From JAWXVD01 sp044425705 (GTDB lineage: Bacteria; Bacillota; Clostridia; Lachnospirales; Lachnospiraceae): 36,906 nucleotides of DNA. The first letter of the stretch is position 1, and each line of letters starts with the position of its first letter. Location: the NCBI GenBank assembly GCA_044425705.1, contig JAWXVD010000020.1:1-36906 (forward strand), given 5' to 3'. The notes beneath the pieces are model-generated. The model was given only the letters and a program-made list of their open reading frames with translations, was not told the DNA's origin and did not search any database. Both the position numbers and the translations under genes were made by a program. Below are positions 1 to 8,203 of this stretch, piece by piece.

Positions 1-243
1 CTTGTGTTAGACTATTTGGTTTATTCTTATCGTATTTTTGAAGAAAAAGATGCGATAAAATATATCGAGCATTTAGTGTTTTTACAAAGGATGTTTGTTT
101 CAGCTCTATTTGAAGAGATTGTACCTCGTAGACATAGAAAGCAAGTAAAAAAATTTACAAGTGTGAAAATAAAAAAAGATCTGAGATTTGAGCATTTTAT
201 AAAAGACAATCCAGATAAATTATCAAATTTTTTCAATTTTTGA
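1..243 (+). CDS. C-terminal end of an unrecognised protein, cut by the window edge
   Basis: The reading frame is open from the first base and stops at TGA 241-243, so about 80 residues are the tail of a gene that starts outside the window. A GTG at position 4 has no ribosome site in view and is probably internal. The peptide is rich in Lys, Arg and Phe, has a basic stretch (PRRHRKQVKKF) and ends KLSNFFNF. I see no signal peptide, clear membrane span or catalytic motif, and I do not recognise the family. A neighbouring glycan gene is possible given the locus, but nothing in the residues shows it. Confidence 0.45.
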   Translation, partial: LVLDYLVYSYRIFEEKDAIKYIEHLVFLQRMFVSALFEEIVPRRHRKQVKKFTSVKIKKDLRFEHFIKDNPDKLSNFFNF

Positions 244-610
244 CATACAACAGTGCCATTAAACATAGCAATAGCTTAATAAGATATCGCAACCGCTAAG
301 AAAATACAATTATTAATTATATTTTGCTTTTTGTGAATAATACTACTTGTTTTTTCGCAAAAGATTGACTACAATAGAGATACAAAAGCAAGAGTTCTAA
401 CAACTTCGTATAAATGTATTCGAATATGTAATACGAAAGTATCAATTATCTATCCTATTCAAGGAAATAAGAGAATAGTCTTCTCGCTTTTACCCCCTTA
501 AACAAAGCAGAAGAAAGATAGAAATGCTAATTTAGATATAAGTTTCTCTCTATATACGTATATACTGTAATGCATTTTCTTCTGCAACAATATTATAAGG
601 AGAAATGTAA
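244..610. other. Intergenic stretch, no gene seen
   Basis: About 370 AT-rich bases with stops in all frames. There is no convincing rho-independent terminator behind the upstream gene. The last part (about 540-610) leads into a good ribosome site, AAGGAG at 597-602, eight bases before the ATG at 611, so it was probably the promoter and leader of the now broken gene that follows. I could not pick a -35/-10 pair with confidence. Confidence 0.4.
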
Positions 611-921
611 ATGCAACACAACACTACTTTAAGTAACTCGATGGAACAATCCGTCTTATTATTAATTTGGAAGCGCAGAATGATTATTATCCAGGATATC
701 CATTAATTACAAGAGGAATATATTATGGGAGTCGTATGATTTCTGCACAATCAGGAACAGTATTTGTAAATTCTCATTATGAAAAAATCGAAAAAGTATA
801 TTCCGTTTGGATTTGTACCAATCCACCTAACAAACATGAGAACACAATTACCTCCTACCGAATTTCAGAGGAAACTAAGGTGGGAAAAGTATATCGAAAA
901 AAAGCATTCATTCAGATATAA
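611..921 (+). pseudogene. Broken PD-(D/E)XK nuclease-family transposase-like gene (Rpn/PDDEXK type)
   Basis: A strong ribosome site (AAGGAG, 597-602) precedes ATG 611, but that frame reads only about 30 codons. The recognisable part lies in another frame from about 637 to 921. It encodes LIINLEAQNDYYPGYP, then ITRGIYYGSRMISAQ, VFVNSHYEKIEKVYSVWIC and NPPNKHENTITSYRI. From memory this is the central block of the PD-(D/E)XK nuclease family transposase proteins common in Clostridia, where Glu-Ala-Gln belongs to the nuclease core. Full members are about 300 residues. Here most of the N-terminal part is missing, the frame is shifted, and the C-terminal half is lost after KVYRKKAFIQI. This is a decayed remnant, not a working gene. 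The family call rests on motif recall, not on a search. Confidence 0.7.
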
Positions 922-1014
922 GAATAAAACTATAAAGTCATTTCATATTCAGAGAAAATATGTTATATTGATTTTAAGAATATGAATTTGAAAGCAGTGA
1001 TTGGAGGGCAAATT

Positions 1015-1293
1015 ATGATGTATCCATTTATGCAATTAGATGACAATACAGAAATAGTACATTCAGATTATATAATAGAAGCAGATAAAGAATTTGTTAA
1101 GGTTTATATTGAAAAGCCAATAGAGGATGGATTCAAAAATATAGTTTGTTATCTTCCTGAGTATCGTTGGGAAAAAAATAACGGTTTTTCAGAAAAAGAA
1201 ATTGATAAATATCGAGAAATTTTAGAATCCACAGCACATTTAATTATTAGATTTTCAAAAGAAAGGGGATTTGAGAATGCCTCAAATTTTTAA
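1015..1293 (+). CDS. Small conserved hypothetical protein encoded with a DUF4160 gene
   Basis: A 92-residue acidic soluble protein with no membrane span or signal peptide. The start is ATG 1015 (or the adjacent ATG 1018), behind GGAGGG at 1004-1009; the frame also opens further upstream at 982, without a ribosome site. Notable segments are PFMQLDDNTEIVHSD, VYIEKP, CYLPEYRWE and a helical tail with ESTAHLIIRFSKE. Its last 17 bases overlap the next gene, a sign of translational coupling. I recall similar short proteins next to DUF4160 genes in Clostridia, filling the place that DUF2442 takes in other DUF4160 pairs. A toxin-antitoxin-like or regulatory pair is possible, but neither role is shown by the sequence. 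Confidence 0.75.
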   Translation: MMYPFMQLDDNTEIVHSDYIIEADKEFVKVYIEKPIEDGFKNIVCYLPEYRWEKNNGFSEKEIDKYREILESTAHLIIRFSKERGFENASNF

Positions 1294-1555
1294 AGTAGGA
1301 TCCTATGTGATTTATTTCTGGGCAAATGAAGGAGAACCACTGGAACCAATTCATGTTCATATTCACAAAGGTGTTCCAGCTGCTAATACTACAAAGGTAT
1401 GGATTACACAAAAAGGAAAATGCATTTTATGTAATAATAACTCTAGAATACCGAAGAATGTATTAAGAAATATTATAGATATTATAGAAGCTAGAAGTAC
1501 AGATATTATTAATAAATGGCGTGAATTTTATGGAGAGATAAGATTCTACTGTTAA
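1277..1555 (+). CDS. DUF4160 domain protein
   Basis: A 92-residue protein that matches the DUF4160 pattern from end to end: MPQIFKVGSYVIYFWANEGE, then EPIHVHIHKG, TTKVWIT, NNNSRIPKNVL, and the ending WREFYGEIRFYC. The HVHIH cluster is the family hallmark. The start is ATG 1277, eight bases after AAAGGGGA; the upstream in-frame TTG 1271 is too close to that site. It overlaps the end of the preceding gene in another frame, so the two are almost certainly one transcript. DUF4160 proteins are often encoded beside DUF2442 or similar small proteins and have been suggested to be toxin-antitoxin-like, but their biochemical function is not established. Confidence 0.88.
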   Translation: MPQIFKVGSYVIYFWANEGEPLEPIHVHIHKGVPAANTTKVWITQKGKCILCNNNSRIPKNVLRNIIDIIEARSTDIINKWREFYGEIRFYC

Positions 1556-1605
1556 GTAATTATAAAAGGGGTGTTACAGAATCAAAGTATTTTATAAAAG
1601 AAATT

Positions 1606-1746
1606 ATGAATCATAAATATAAGAAAGCAGTTTTGGCAAATAATTATCACATATATACAGGCGTTGAAGAAAATTCTGATGCAAGCGAGTATATTGAATT
1701 TTTGGAAAAAGGGGTATACATTGATCTCCTCACGGTTTATTTATAA
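1606..1746 (+). CDS. Possible small ORF or 3' gene remnant
   Basis: A 46-codon frame from ATG 1606 to TAA 1744-1746; the frame stays open upstream to about 1550. It encodes a peptide with ANNYHIYTGVEENSDASEYI and ends LLTVYL. The ribosome site is weak (AAAGAA), and its last 17 bases overlap the end of the convergent SGNH gene. It follows the DUF4160 gene closely and could be a third small gene of that group, the scrap of a decayed gene, or chance. I do not recognise the product. Confidence 0.25.
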   Translation: MNHKYKKAVLANNYHIYTGVEENSDASEYIEFLEKGVYIDLLTVYL

Positions 1747-2806
1747 ATAATTCTTCGTATGGAAACATATTATAATATGTTTCCACTCCAGCAAAATGCT
1801 CTTTATAATTTTCTTTTGTCAATAAATTAATTTTCCCCTCCTTGATTCGTTCCAATATAAATGAATTAACATCTTCAGAATAATGAACAGAATCTTTATA
1901 ATTATCTAAATCTGTTTCAATTCCAAATTCATTCCAGAATGAAAACAAGTGTATATTTTCTTGTTCTAGTATTAAACTTGTCGCATATTCCATGGAATCA
2001 AACTTATATTCATATTTATTTAACTGATGTAATTCATCAAAAAAGAAAACACTATATGGTGGATAAAAATAATAAAAATCTATATCTGGATTCTCTTTCG
2101 CTATTGTAATTACATTTTGTTCTATATTCTCTTTTATAGTTTGTTTTTTTGATTCATCAAAAACCACAGCTTCTTCTACTTTGGACTCTATTCTTTGATA
2201 TGTGCTTAAGACATTTTCTAGCCCATATTCAAGCTCATCATTCCAATTGGAATACTCATCAAATGTACTAGATTTTTGGTGTTCCAGCGTTGGTAACAGA
2301 CCAAGTTCTATAAAGTCTCCAGTCAAAAAATCTTTATTAAATACATATGCTGTATCATTCAAAATATTATTGTCATACAAATAGTTTGGATATTCTTCAT
2401 ACACCAAATAATCCTTATCCGTATCTAGTAAATAAGAATCTAATCCTCTAATTACAACTTCAATTTCTGAATTATATGAAATTGCCCTGGTCAACGCGTC
2501 ATTTATTTCCTTATAGGATGCTCCTTCAAATGGAATCTTTATTCCATTTACTCCAAATAAGTTATCAAATTCTGAAGTCATAAAATTTTCCGTCATGCAA
2601 GTTCCTATGATAATTCCATTATATTCAAAGTTTCGGCTAATACCATCATTTTGATACCTTTGATTTTCTAGTTTATAACTTATCTGTGGCAATGGTTCAT
2701 GGTAATGAAAATAAGGATCAATCACAAATACCATAGATGCTACACAAAATAAAAGGGTAAAGAAAACACCAAGTAATATTACTATATATTTTTTATATGT
2801 ATTCAA
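1730..2806 (-). CDS. SGNH-hydrolase-like O-acyltransferase partner with altered nucleophile (Cys for Ser)
   Basis: A 358-residue protein with one N-terminal membrane anchor (about residues 7-29) followed by an extracellular domain. It is a clear paralogue of the protein at 34113-35204, sharing VDPYFHYHEPL, the NDGI..NFEY block, YPNYLYDNN and TFDEYS. In SGNH/DltD-type enzymes the nucleophile is the third residue of a G-x-S motif. The paralogue has GSS (Ser79), while this protein reads GTC (Cys70, codon TGC). The distal DxxH is kept (D305/H308). The start is TTG 2806 with AGGAG just upstream, 11 bases after the MBOAT stop, so the two form one operon. The expected role is handing an acyl group from an MBOAT partner to a surface glycan. 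With a truncated partner and Cys70 it may be inactive, or altered in chemistry. Confidence 0.8.
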   Translation of the reverse strand: MNTYKKYIVILLGVFFTLLFCVASMVFVIDPYFHYHEPLPQISYKLENQRYQNDGISRNFEYNGIIIGTCMTENFMTSEFDNLFGVNGIKIPFEGASYKEINDALTRAISYNSEIEVVIRGLDSYLLDTDKDYLVYEEYPNYLYDNNILNDTAYVFNKDFLTGDFIELGLLPTLEHQKSSTFDEYSNWNDELEYGLENVLSTYQRIESKVEEAVVFDESKKQTIKENIEQNVITIAKENPDIDFYYFYPPYSVFFFDELHQLNKYEYKFDSMEYATSLILEQENIHLFSFWNEFGIETDLDNYKDSVHYSEDVNSFILERIKEGKINLLTKENYKEHFAGVETYYNMFPYEELFINKP

Positions 2807-2817
2807 AATAATCTCCT

Positions 2818-3678
2818 CTAAAAATTAAAATATAAAAAAGTACTGATACCTGAAAATGAAATAATAGAGTAAAAAAGTAGAAGACTACAAAATAGCGCAT
2901 TTCGTACTGTAGGTTGAAAAGCCAAAATTTTTTCATTGGTATTTTTACAACAAAGGGTGCCTACTAATACCAATATCATAACAAATAATGCATTTAAACT
3001 TCCTAAAGATTCAATATTTGCATAACCATAGTTTACAATATTGCCAAATGAATCTGCAATGATAATTTTTTTTGCCATACCTGTGGAAAAAGCCATTAAT
3101 CCTACTGAAAAGTTATCTGCTCGGAAAAGTCGTTTCTTTTTATCTGAAAATTGTGGCACTGTTTCGCTATGTAGAACAATTGGTCCAGCTATGAGCTGTG
3201 GGAAAAAAGTGACAAATAATGCATATTGTCTAAACAAATATTTTGGTACTTCTTTACGATAGCAGTCTACAATATAACTTAACTGTTGGAATGTAAAAAA
3301 GCTAATCCCCAGTGGTAATATAATATTTTGAATAAAAAACTCTGTTTGAAATACCATATTTACAGTTTGTAGGAAAAATCCCATATACTTATAATAAAAT
3401 AAGATACCTACATTTAAGATAATTCCTATTATCAATAAATATTTTCGATACTTCTCATTGGTTGCCTTTAATAACCATTTTCCAATTGTATAATTGCAGA
3501 TGATACTAATTAAAATAATTGGTAGGTAACTGAGATTAAAGTAAGCATAAAACCATAGTGACATTAAAATCAAAATGTATTCTGCCAAAACTTCTTTTTT
3601 ATAATGGTTTAATACATACCATCCCATTAAAACTAAAGGTAAAAATATAAATACAAATATATATGAGTTAAATAACAT
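2818..3678 (-). pseudogene. MBOAT O-acyltransferase with the catalytic core deleted in frame
   Basis: Reads as 286 residues from ATG 3678 (GAGG just upstream; the ATG at 3696 is less likely). The start, MLFNSYIFVF, matches the intact MBOAT at 32500-34113. Homology runs through LGISFFTFQQLSYIVD and FFPQLIAGPIVLHSE to about SLNALF near base 2983. It then jumps to the far C-terminus (VMILVLVGTL..KNTNEK..STFLYFNF). Against the 537-residue paralogue, roughly residues 271-480 are absent, including FWKRWHIT and WHGANW with the catalytic His. The frame is preserved, so a shortened membrane protein could still be made, but acyl transfer by the MBOAT mechanism cannot be expected. The neighbour downstream in the same operon is the Cys-variant SGNH protein. 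Assembly error is unlikely but not excluded. Confidence 0.85.
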
Positions 3679-3989
3679 TCTTATTTCCTCGCTCATTCTT
3701 ATAATCGCACTTCAATCAGCATATAAATCCACTTGACTTCTGACCTATAATACCATTTTTTGATATAATATTCAATTGGTGTTGAGGGAAAGTGGTTATT
3801 TCTGTATTTCTCGATCTAGTGATTGGTAAGATATAAGAAAATATACCTTTCTGAGCTATGAAGGGGGTGCAAATATTGACAAAAGTTTCATGGTGCATTA
3901 CAGTGATTAATAAGATATATAGGCTTATTTCATGTTATCACATAGAAAAATTTGTAAAAAGACGAAGATAAAATGAGTAGTGGAGGAAT
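3679..3989. other. Intergenic divergent region with no confident gene
   Basis: About 310 AT-rich bases between the minus-strand MBOAT remnant and the plus-strand glycosylation run. A plus-strand frame starting at TTG 3878 behind GGGGG encodes about 36 residues ending KFVKRRR. A minus-strand frame of 60 codons (3716-3898) also exists. Neither has a recognisable product. The region should contain the promoter of the minus-strand pair, but I could not assign one. Confidence 0.3.
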
Positions 3990-4151
3990 ATGGTAGTTGC
4001 AATGATTCCAATAATTATATTTTGGATACATTACTTTCAAACAGGTGAACTTGCATCACGTTTTCCAATCAGTAGGTGCTATTTATTTGGAGCAACAGGT
4101 ATAATAGCGATTTGTGTGCATCATCTTGTAACTGCAATTTGTCAACAATAA
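3990..4151 (+). CDS. Possible small membrane peptide or gene remnant
   Basis: A 53-codon frame from ATG 3990 to TAA 4149-4151 with GGAGG only three bases upstream of the ATG, closer than usual. The peptide has two hydrophobic stretches, VAMIPIIIFWIHYF and LFGATGIIAICV, separated by a short polar loop. That would suit a small two-span membrane protein or the last spans of a decayed larger one. I recognise no family. It lies just upstream of the promoter-like site for the DUF6020 gene. Confidence 0.35.
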   Translation: MVVAMIPIIIFWIHYFQTGELASRFPISRCYLFGATGIIAICVHHLVTAICQQ

Positions 4152-4180
4152 TTGAATAAACTGGAAAATAATGGTATTAT
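4152..4180 (+). promoter_or_regulatory. Candidate promoter for the glycosylation gene run
   Basis: TTGAAT at 4152-4157 and TATTAT at 4175-4180 are separated by 17 bases, with TGG directly before the -10 (an extended -10 pattern). It sits about 70 bases before the chosen start of the first gene of the run. A second, weaker pair (TTGAAG 4199-4204, TACAAT 4223-4228, spacing 18) lies closer to the gene. Confidence 0.5.
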
Positions 4181-4247
4181 AAATTATGTGAGCTAAATTT
4201 GAAGAATTAAATTAGACACCTGTACAATTTCACGGATGGAGAAAAGA

Positions 4248-6119
4248 ATGATAAAGCGAATAAAGTACTATATATTAGCACTAGCTACTGCTCTAGCAGT
4301 AAATATTAACTTTGATGTAGTTGAAACGGATGTAGTTGGAGAAATGAATTCCATTTTCTTTGTGTTTTATAAATTTATTAATGTTTTTGCACAGGAATTT
4401 TCCAATCAAGGTTTTGTTTTAAGCATTATTACAGTAGCTGCATTTGTTTGTTACCGTGAAGCATTTTTAAAGAATAGAATACCGATTGTAAAGAATAGTT
4501 GGTGGTTTGCCTTATTTTTATCAATTATGTATAGTGTAGGGCGAATTTATGAATATGGAAATAGCTTAAGTGTAGTATTTTCATCTATATTTAGAGTAAT
4601 GAAATGGGGAGTATTGGTTGTAGGATTTTATGGCGTCTTTTTATTGGCTGTTAATGGATTTGCTTACTTGGTACAAAGTGATTGGGATATGAAAACTAGA
4701 GTAAAGCAGTCTAGATATTATGAACAGCATCCATTTGTTTTTTATTTCTCTATCATTATGCCTATATGGCTTATACATTTGTTATTACGATATCCTGCTG
4801 TAATGAGCTATGATAATAGAGCTGCAATGGCGTATTATTTTGGGTTTCAAACATTTTCAGATGTGCAACCTGTGTTTCATACATGGTTATTTGGTAAGTT
4901 TATTTCTTTTGGAATGGCTATCAATAGTCCTAATATGGGATTGTTTTTGTTCGTGCTTATGCAAAGTGTTATATTAGCACTTATTTTATCCTATTCATTA
5001 TGTTTGATGAAAAAATTGCAAGGACCCATTTGGATTCGTGTCACTACATTATGCGTAATCTGTATTGCACCCTATTATACGGGATATATTTCTTTTCCTA
5101 TTAAGGATATGTTATATATATCCTTCTTTGTGTTGCTCTTAAACTTATTAATGGAGTATATATATCTGCAAGAAAATTTTTGGGACGATAAAAAGATGTT
5201 AGGTTTGTTGGTCTTATCTGCAAGTGGTCTATGTTTATTTCGTAATAACGGAATCTATGTGTATAGTGTGACAGGAATCATTTTGATTTTTGGGGCTTTA
5301 AAAATATTTTGGAAAAACAGTAAAATTAAAATAGTAAAGACAGTAATAGTTTTAGCACTACCTTTTTTTATTGTAAGTGCTATAAATAACACTATCATAC
5401 AAGCGTATGATGTACAGGAAGAAAATAGTAAAGAAATGTTTTCCCTTACATATCAACAGATTGCTAGACTCGCAAGAGATTATGAATCAGACATTGCAGA
5501 AGAAGACAAAGAGATTATTAGAGCAGTATTAGATTATGACAATTTAGCAATTAATTATAACGAAATGACTGCCGATCCTGTGAAGAGTACTTTTAATTAT
5601 GGAGCATCTAATGAGCAACTGATCTCTTATCTTCAAGTTTGGATAAAGTATTTTTTTAAGCATCCTTTATGTTATGTGGAGGCTACTTGGAATCAAAATT
5701 ATTATCTTTTTATGCCAGATATTGATAGCATCATTACCAATAGAGATTGTTGTGTAGGAGAAGAAATAGTAGAAGATATAGGGCTAAATGATTTTGTGAG
5801 ATTTACAATACCTGAATGTATTGAGGGATTAGAGAGTGTTATGTATTACTGGTATGCATTATTGATTAGCTTACCGATGATAGGTTTATTTAGTAATGTA
5901 GCTTTTTACATAATGTTGTTTTTGACAATATTAGTGTTTATGATAAATGATAAGATGAAAAAAGAATGGCTAGTTGCTTTACCATTAATACTGTCTTTTG
6001 TGTTTATTATTTTAGCACCGCAGCTTCAGTATCAACCAAGGTATGCATTTCCGATAATATATGGTATCCCATCATTTTTAAATTTTTATATAGTAAGAAG
6101 GAAAGAACGGTCGTGTTAA
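4248..6119 (+). CDS. DUF6020 family polytopic membrane protein, probable GT-C-type glycosyltransferase
   Basis: A 623-residue integral membrane protein with many hydrophobic spans. The recognisable DUF6020 core is IMPIWLIHLLLRYPAVMSYD, then the stretch with FSDVQPVFHTWLFG, and SFPIKDMLYISFF. The acidic residue after the second of these spans (MSYD, about residue 189) sits where GT-C enzymes keep their acidic catalytic residue in the first outer loop. A soluble region of roughly 120 residues lies outside between late spans (about 380-500). The start is ATG 4248, six bases after GGAG; ATG 4236 in the same frame has no ribosome site. It is the first gene of the plus-strand run, followed by a GT2 enzyme that could make its lipid-linked sugar donor. 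GT-C function is inferred; sugar and acceptor are unknown. Confidence 0.75.
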   Translation: MIKRIKYYILALATALAVNINFDVVETDVVGEMNSIFFVFYKFINVFAQEFSNQGFVLSIITVAAFVCYREAFLKNRIPIVKNSWWFALFLSIMYSVGRIYEYGNSLSVVFSSIFRVMKWGVLVVGFYGVFLLAVNGFAYLVQSDWDMKTRVKQSRYYEQHPFVFYFSIIMPIWLIHLLLRYPAVMSYDNRAAMAYYFGFQTFSDVQPVFHTWLFGKFISFGMAINSPNMGLFLFVLMQSVILALILSYSLCLMKKLQGPIWIRVTTLCVICIAPYYTGYISFPIKDMLYISFFVLLLNLLMEYIYLQENFWDDKKMLGLLVLSASGLCLFRNNGIYVYSVTGIILIFGALKIFWKNSKIKIVKTVIVLALPFFIVSAINNTIIQAYDVQEENSKEMFSLTYQQIARLARDYESDIAEEDKEIIRAVLDYDNLAINYNEMTADPVKSTFNYGASNEQLISYLQVWIKYFFKHPLCYVEATWNQNYYLFMPDIDSIITNRDCCVGEEIVEDIGLNDFVRFTIPECIEGLESVMYYWYALLISLPMIGLFSNVAFYIMLFLTILVFMINDKMKKEWLVALPLILSFVFIILAPQLQYQPRYAFPIIYGIPSFLNFYIVRRKERSC

Positions 6120-6196
6120 TTAGGGCTGATAGGATTTTAACAAATTTACAGAATATTTTTGGATAAGATAAATAAGGGTAAGTAGTGGAGGTAGAA

Positions 6197-6901
6197 ATGG
6201 ATAAATTATGTATTGTAATTCCTGCATATAATGAAGCACAAAACATTGAAAGAGTGGTAGCGGATTGGCATCCTATTGTGGAACAATATGGTGAAGAAAG
6301 TAAACTGATTATTATTGATGATGGAAGTAAGGACGATACTTTTTCTTTGTTAAAAAAGTGTCAGAAAGAATATCCATTACTATATCCCACAACGAAGAAA
6401 AATAGTGGTCATGGCGCCACTGTTTTATATGGTTATCATTATGCATTAGAAGATGGGGCAAATTTTGTGTTTCAGACAGATGCAGATGGGCAAACGTTAG
6501 CTGAAGAGTTTTCAGCATTTTGGGAATTGCGAAATACATATGATATGGTTATTGGTAATAGATGCAAAAGAGAAGATGGTCTGTCGCGAGTACTGGTTAC
6601 AAAAATATTGAAAGTGGTTGTGTTATTATGTTTTGGTGTTGTAGTAGAGGATGCTAACACACCATTTAGGTTAATGAAGTCGACTACACTAAAAGAGCAG
6701 ATAGGCAATGTGCCAAAGGACTTCAATCTTTCCAATGTACTGATTTCAGTTATTTATGCAAAGAAAAAATTAGATGTAAAGTTTCTGCCTATTTCTTTTA
6801 GACAAAGGCAAGGTGGTGTGAATTCTATTAACCTACTTAAAATCTCAAAAATTGGAATGAAAGCAATACGAGATTTTAGAATGATAAAAAAAAGCATCTA
6901 A
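6197..6901 (+). CDS. GT2 family glycosyltransferase, DPM1-like (polyprenyl-phosphate sugar synthase type)
   Basis: A 234-residue soluble GT-A enzyme. It has IVIPAYNEAQNIERV at the N-terminus, the nucleotide-binding DDGS (D41/D42), and the metal-binding DADGQ (D95/D97). These are the signatures of dolichyl/polyprenyl-phosphate mannose or glucose synthases. Unlike the two GtrB-like enzymes downstream, it has no C-terminal membrane spans and ends RMIKKSI. The start is ATG 6197 behind GGAGG (6187-6191); an in-frame GTG at 6185 overlaps that site and is rejected. It probably transfers a sugar from a nucleotide sugar to undecaprenyl phosphate on the cytoplasmic face, feeding a neighbouring GT-C protein. 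The identity of the sugar is not readable. Confidence 0.85.
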   Translation: MDKLCIVIPAYNEAQNIERVVADWHPIVEQYGEESKLIIIDDGSKDDTFSLLKKCQKEYPLLYPTTKKNSGHGATVLYGYHYALEDGANFVFQTDADGQTLAEEFSAFWELRNTYDMVIGNRCKREDGLSRVLVTKILKVVVLLCFGVVVEDANTPFRLMKSTTLKEQIGNVPKDFNLSNVLISVIYAKKKLDVKFLPISFRQRQGGVNSINLLKISKIGMKAIRDFRMIKKSI

Positions 6902-6947
6902 ATGCAGGTGAAAAAGAAAATGTCTAACGAAGGATGAAGGAAGCGAA

Positions 6948-8195
6948 ATGAGTAAAAAGATATTTTTAAGATATTGTGTAATTGGAATATTTTGTATTAT
7001 AGTATCAGGAATGATTTCTATGTTAAGTACTTTAAATCCATGGTCTGTTCATATGCCAGATGTTGACTCTGCTGTATGGCTCAGTCGTGGAATTGCAATG
7101 AAACAAGGAGCAATTATGTATGTAGATGTTTGGGATCATAAAGGACCTATTTTATTTGTGATTCAATATCTAGGGTTATCTGCAACACCTCACTCTTTCG
7201 TGGGAATATGGATATTAGAATGGGTAGCAAACTGTTTGACGGTATTTTTGCTATATAAAATAGCAAGAATAGTTGGTGCCAATACGGCAGTTGCATTGTC
7301 TAGTGCTTTCATGTGTATGGTATTGTTATATGGGTTTTACAGCGGTGGCAATTGTGTGGAAATGTGGGCTTTACCATTTATAAATATGGGGTTATATATA
7401 TTTGTAAAGTATTTTATGACAGAAAAAATAGTTTCTTGGGAAATTATAGTATTAGGAATATGTGCCGTATATACTTTTTTATTGAATGGAAACTTAATTA
7501 GTATATGGATGGCATATATTCCTATTGTTTTTATGTTGCTTATCTATCAAAAACAGTGGAAAGAACTAAAAGTATGTGTGATCAGTTTTCTTAGTGGTAT
7601 ACTGATAGCAGTTTTACCGGTTGCTATCACTTTGTTGGTACAAGGGTCAATGATATCTTTTATTGAAATATATTTTGGATTTAATACTACGTATACCAAT
7701 GGTGTTACATTGATGTCATTTTATTCATCAATTATGAAATTTGCATATTTTAATGATTATTTTGTTTGGGTTCATATCATTTGTGTGATTTATTGGATTG
7801 TAAAAGAAAAGGGTAGATTAGGATTAACATTATATTCTCTATGGTTTACTGCAATTGCTTTACTGATGCTCAGTATGAGTGGCAGAGGATATGATCATTA
7901 TGGAATACAATTAGTGCCGTGTATGATTATTCCAGCCACCATTTGTTTGAAAACTGGATTTATATGGTGTCAGAACAATAAAAACTTTATGGTAGCAGCG
8001 GTTATTATTTTTCTGTTTTGGGGAAGATTTGAAGTAGAAGATATGATAACGGACATTCAGTGGACAATGGATACAAGCGTAAATAATTATGGAGCCTGTG
8101 GTCAATATGAAGATTACGAAACAATCAACAACTGGACAGGACGCTTTACAGAAGAAGAATTAAAGACAAAAGTATTTGTATATCGGGAAGGGTAA
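6948..8195 (+). CDS. GT39-like (PMT/ArnT type) polytopic glycosyltransferase
   Basis: A 415-residue membrane protein with about ten hydrophobic spans. The first outer loop carries MPDVDSAVW (D38/D40), followed by YVDVWDHKGPILF at about residues 58-70. The acidic pair plus the DHKGP motif is typical of bacterial glycosyltransferase family 39 proteins that take sugars from a polyprenyl-phosphate carrier. A short polar tail follows the last span. The start is ATG 6948 after GAAGGAAG. It ends only eight bases before the next gene, so they are co-transcribed. Acceptor and sugar are unknown; O-mannosylation of proteins or decoration of a wall polymer are both possible. Confidence 0.75.
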   Translation: MSKKIFLRYCVIGIFCIIVSGMISMLSTLNPWSVHMPDVDSAVWLSRGIAMKQGAIMYVDVWDHKGPILFVIQYLGLSATPHSFVGIWILEWVANCLTVFLLYKIARIVGANTAVALSSAFMCMVLLYGFYSGGNCVEMWALPFINMGLYIFVKYFMTEKIVSWEIIVLGICAVYTFLLNGNLISIWMAYIPIVFMLLIYQKQWKELKVCVISFLSGILIAVLPVAITLLVQGSMISFIEIYFGFNTTYTNGVTLMSFYSSIMKFAYFNDYFVWVHIICVIYWIVKEKGRLGLTLYSLWFTAIALLMLSMSGRGYDHYGIQLVPCMIIPATICLKTGFIWCQNNKNFMVAAVIIFLFWGRFEVEDMITDIQWTMDTSVNNYGACGQYEDYETINNWTGRFTEEELKTKVFVYREG

Positions 8196-8203
8196 AAAAA
8201 TAA

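Noticed and set aside
779..985. 68-codon plus-strand ORF
   Set aside because: It is the out-of-frame shadow of the transposase-like remnant, with no ribosome site and no recognisable product.
3716..3898. 60-codon minus-strand ORF between the MBOAT remnant and the glycosylation run
   Set aside because: No ribosome site, no hydrophobic or motif pattern, composition like non-coding DNA.
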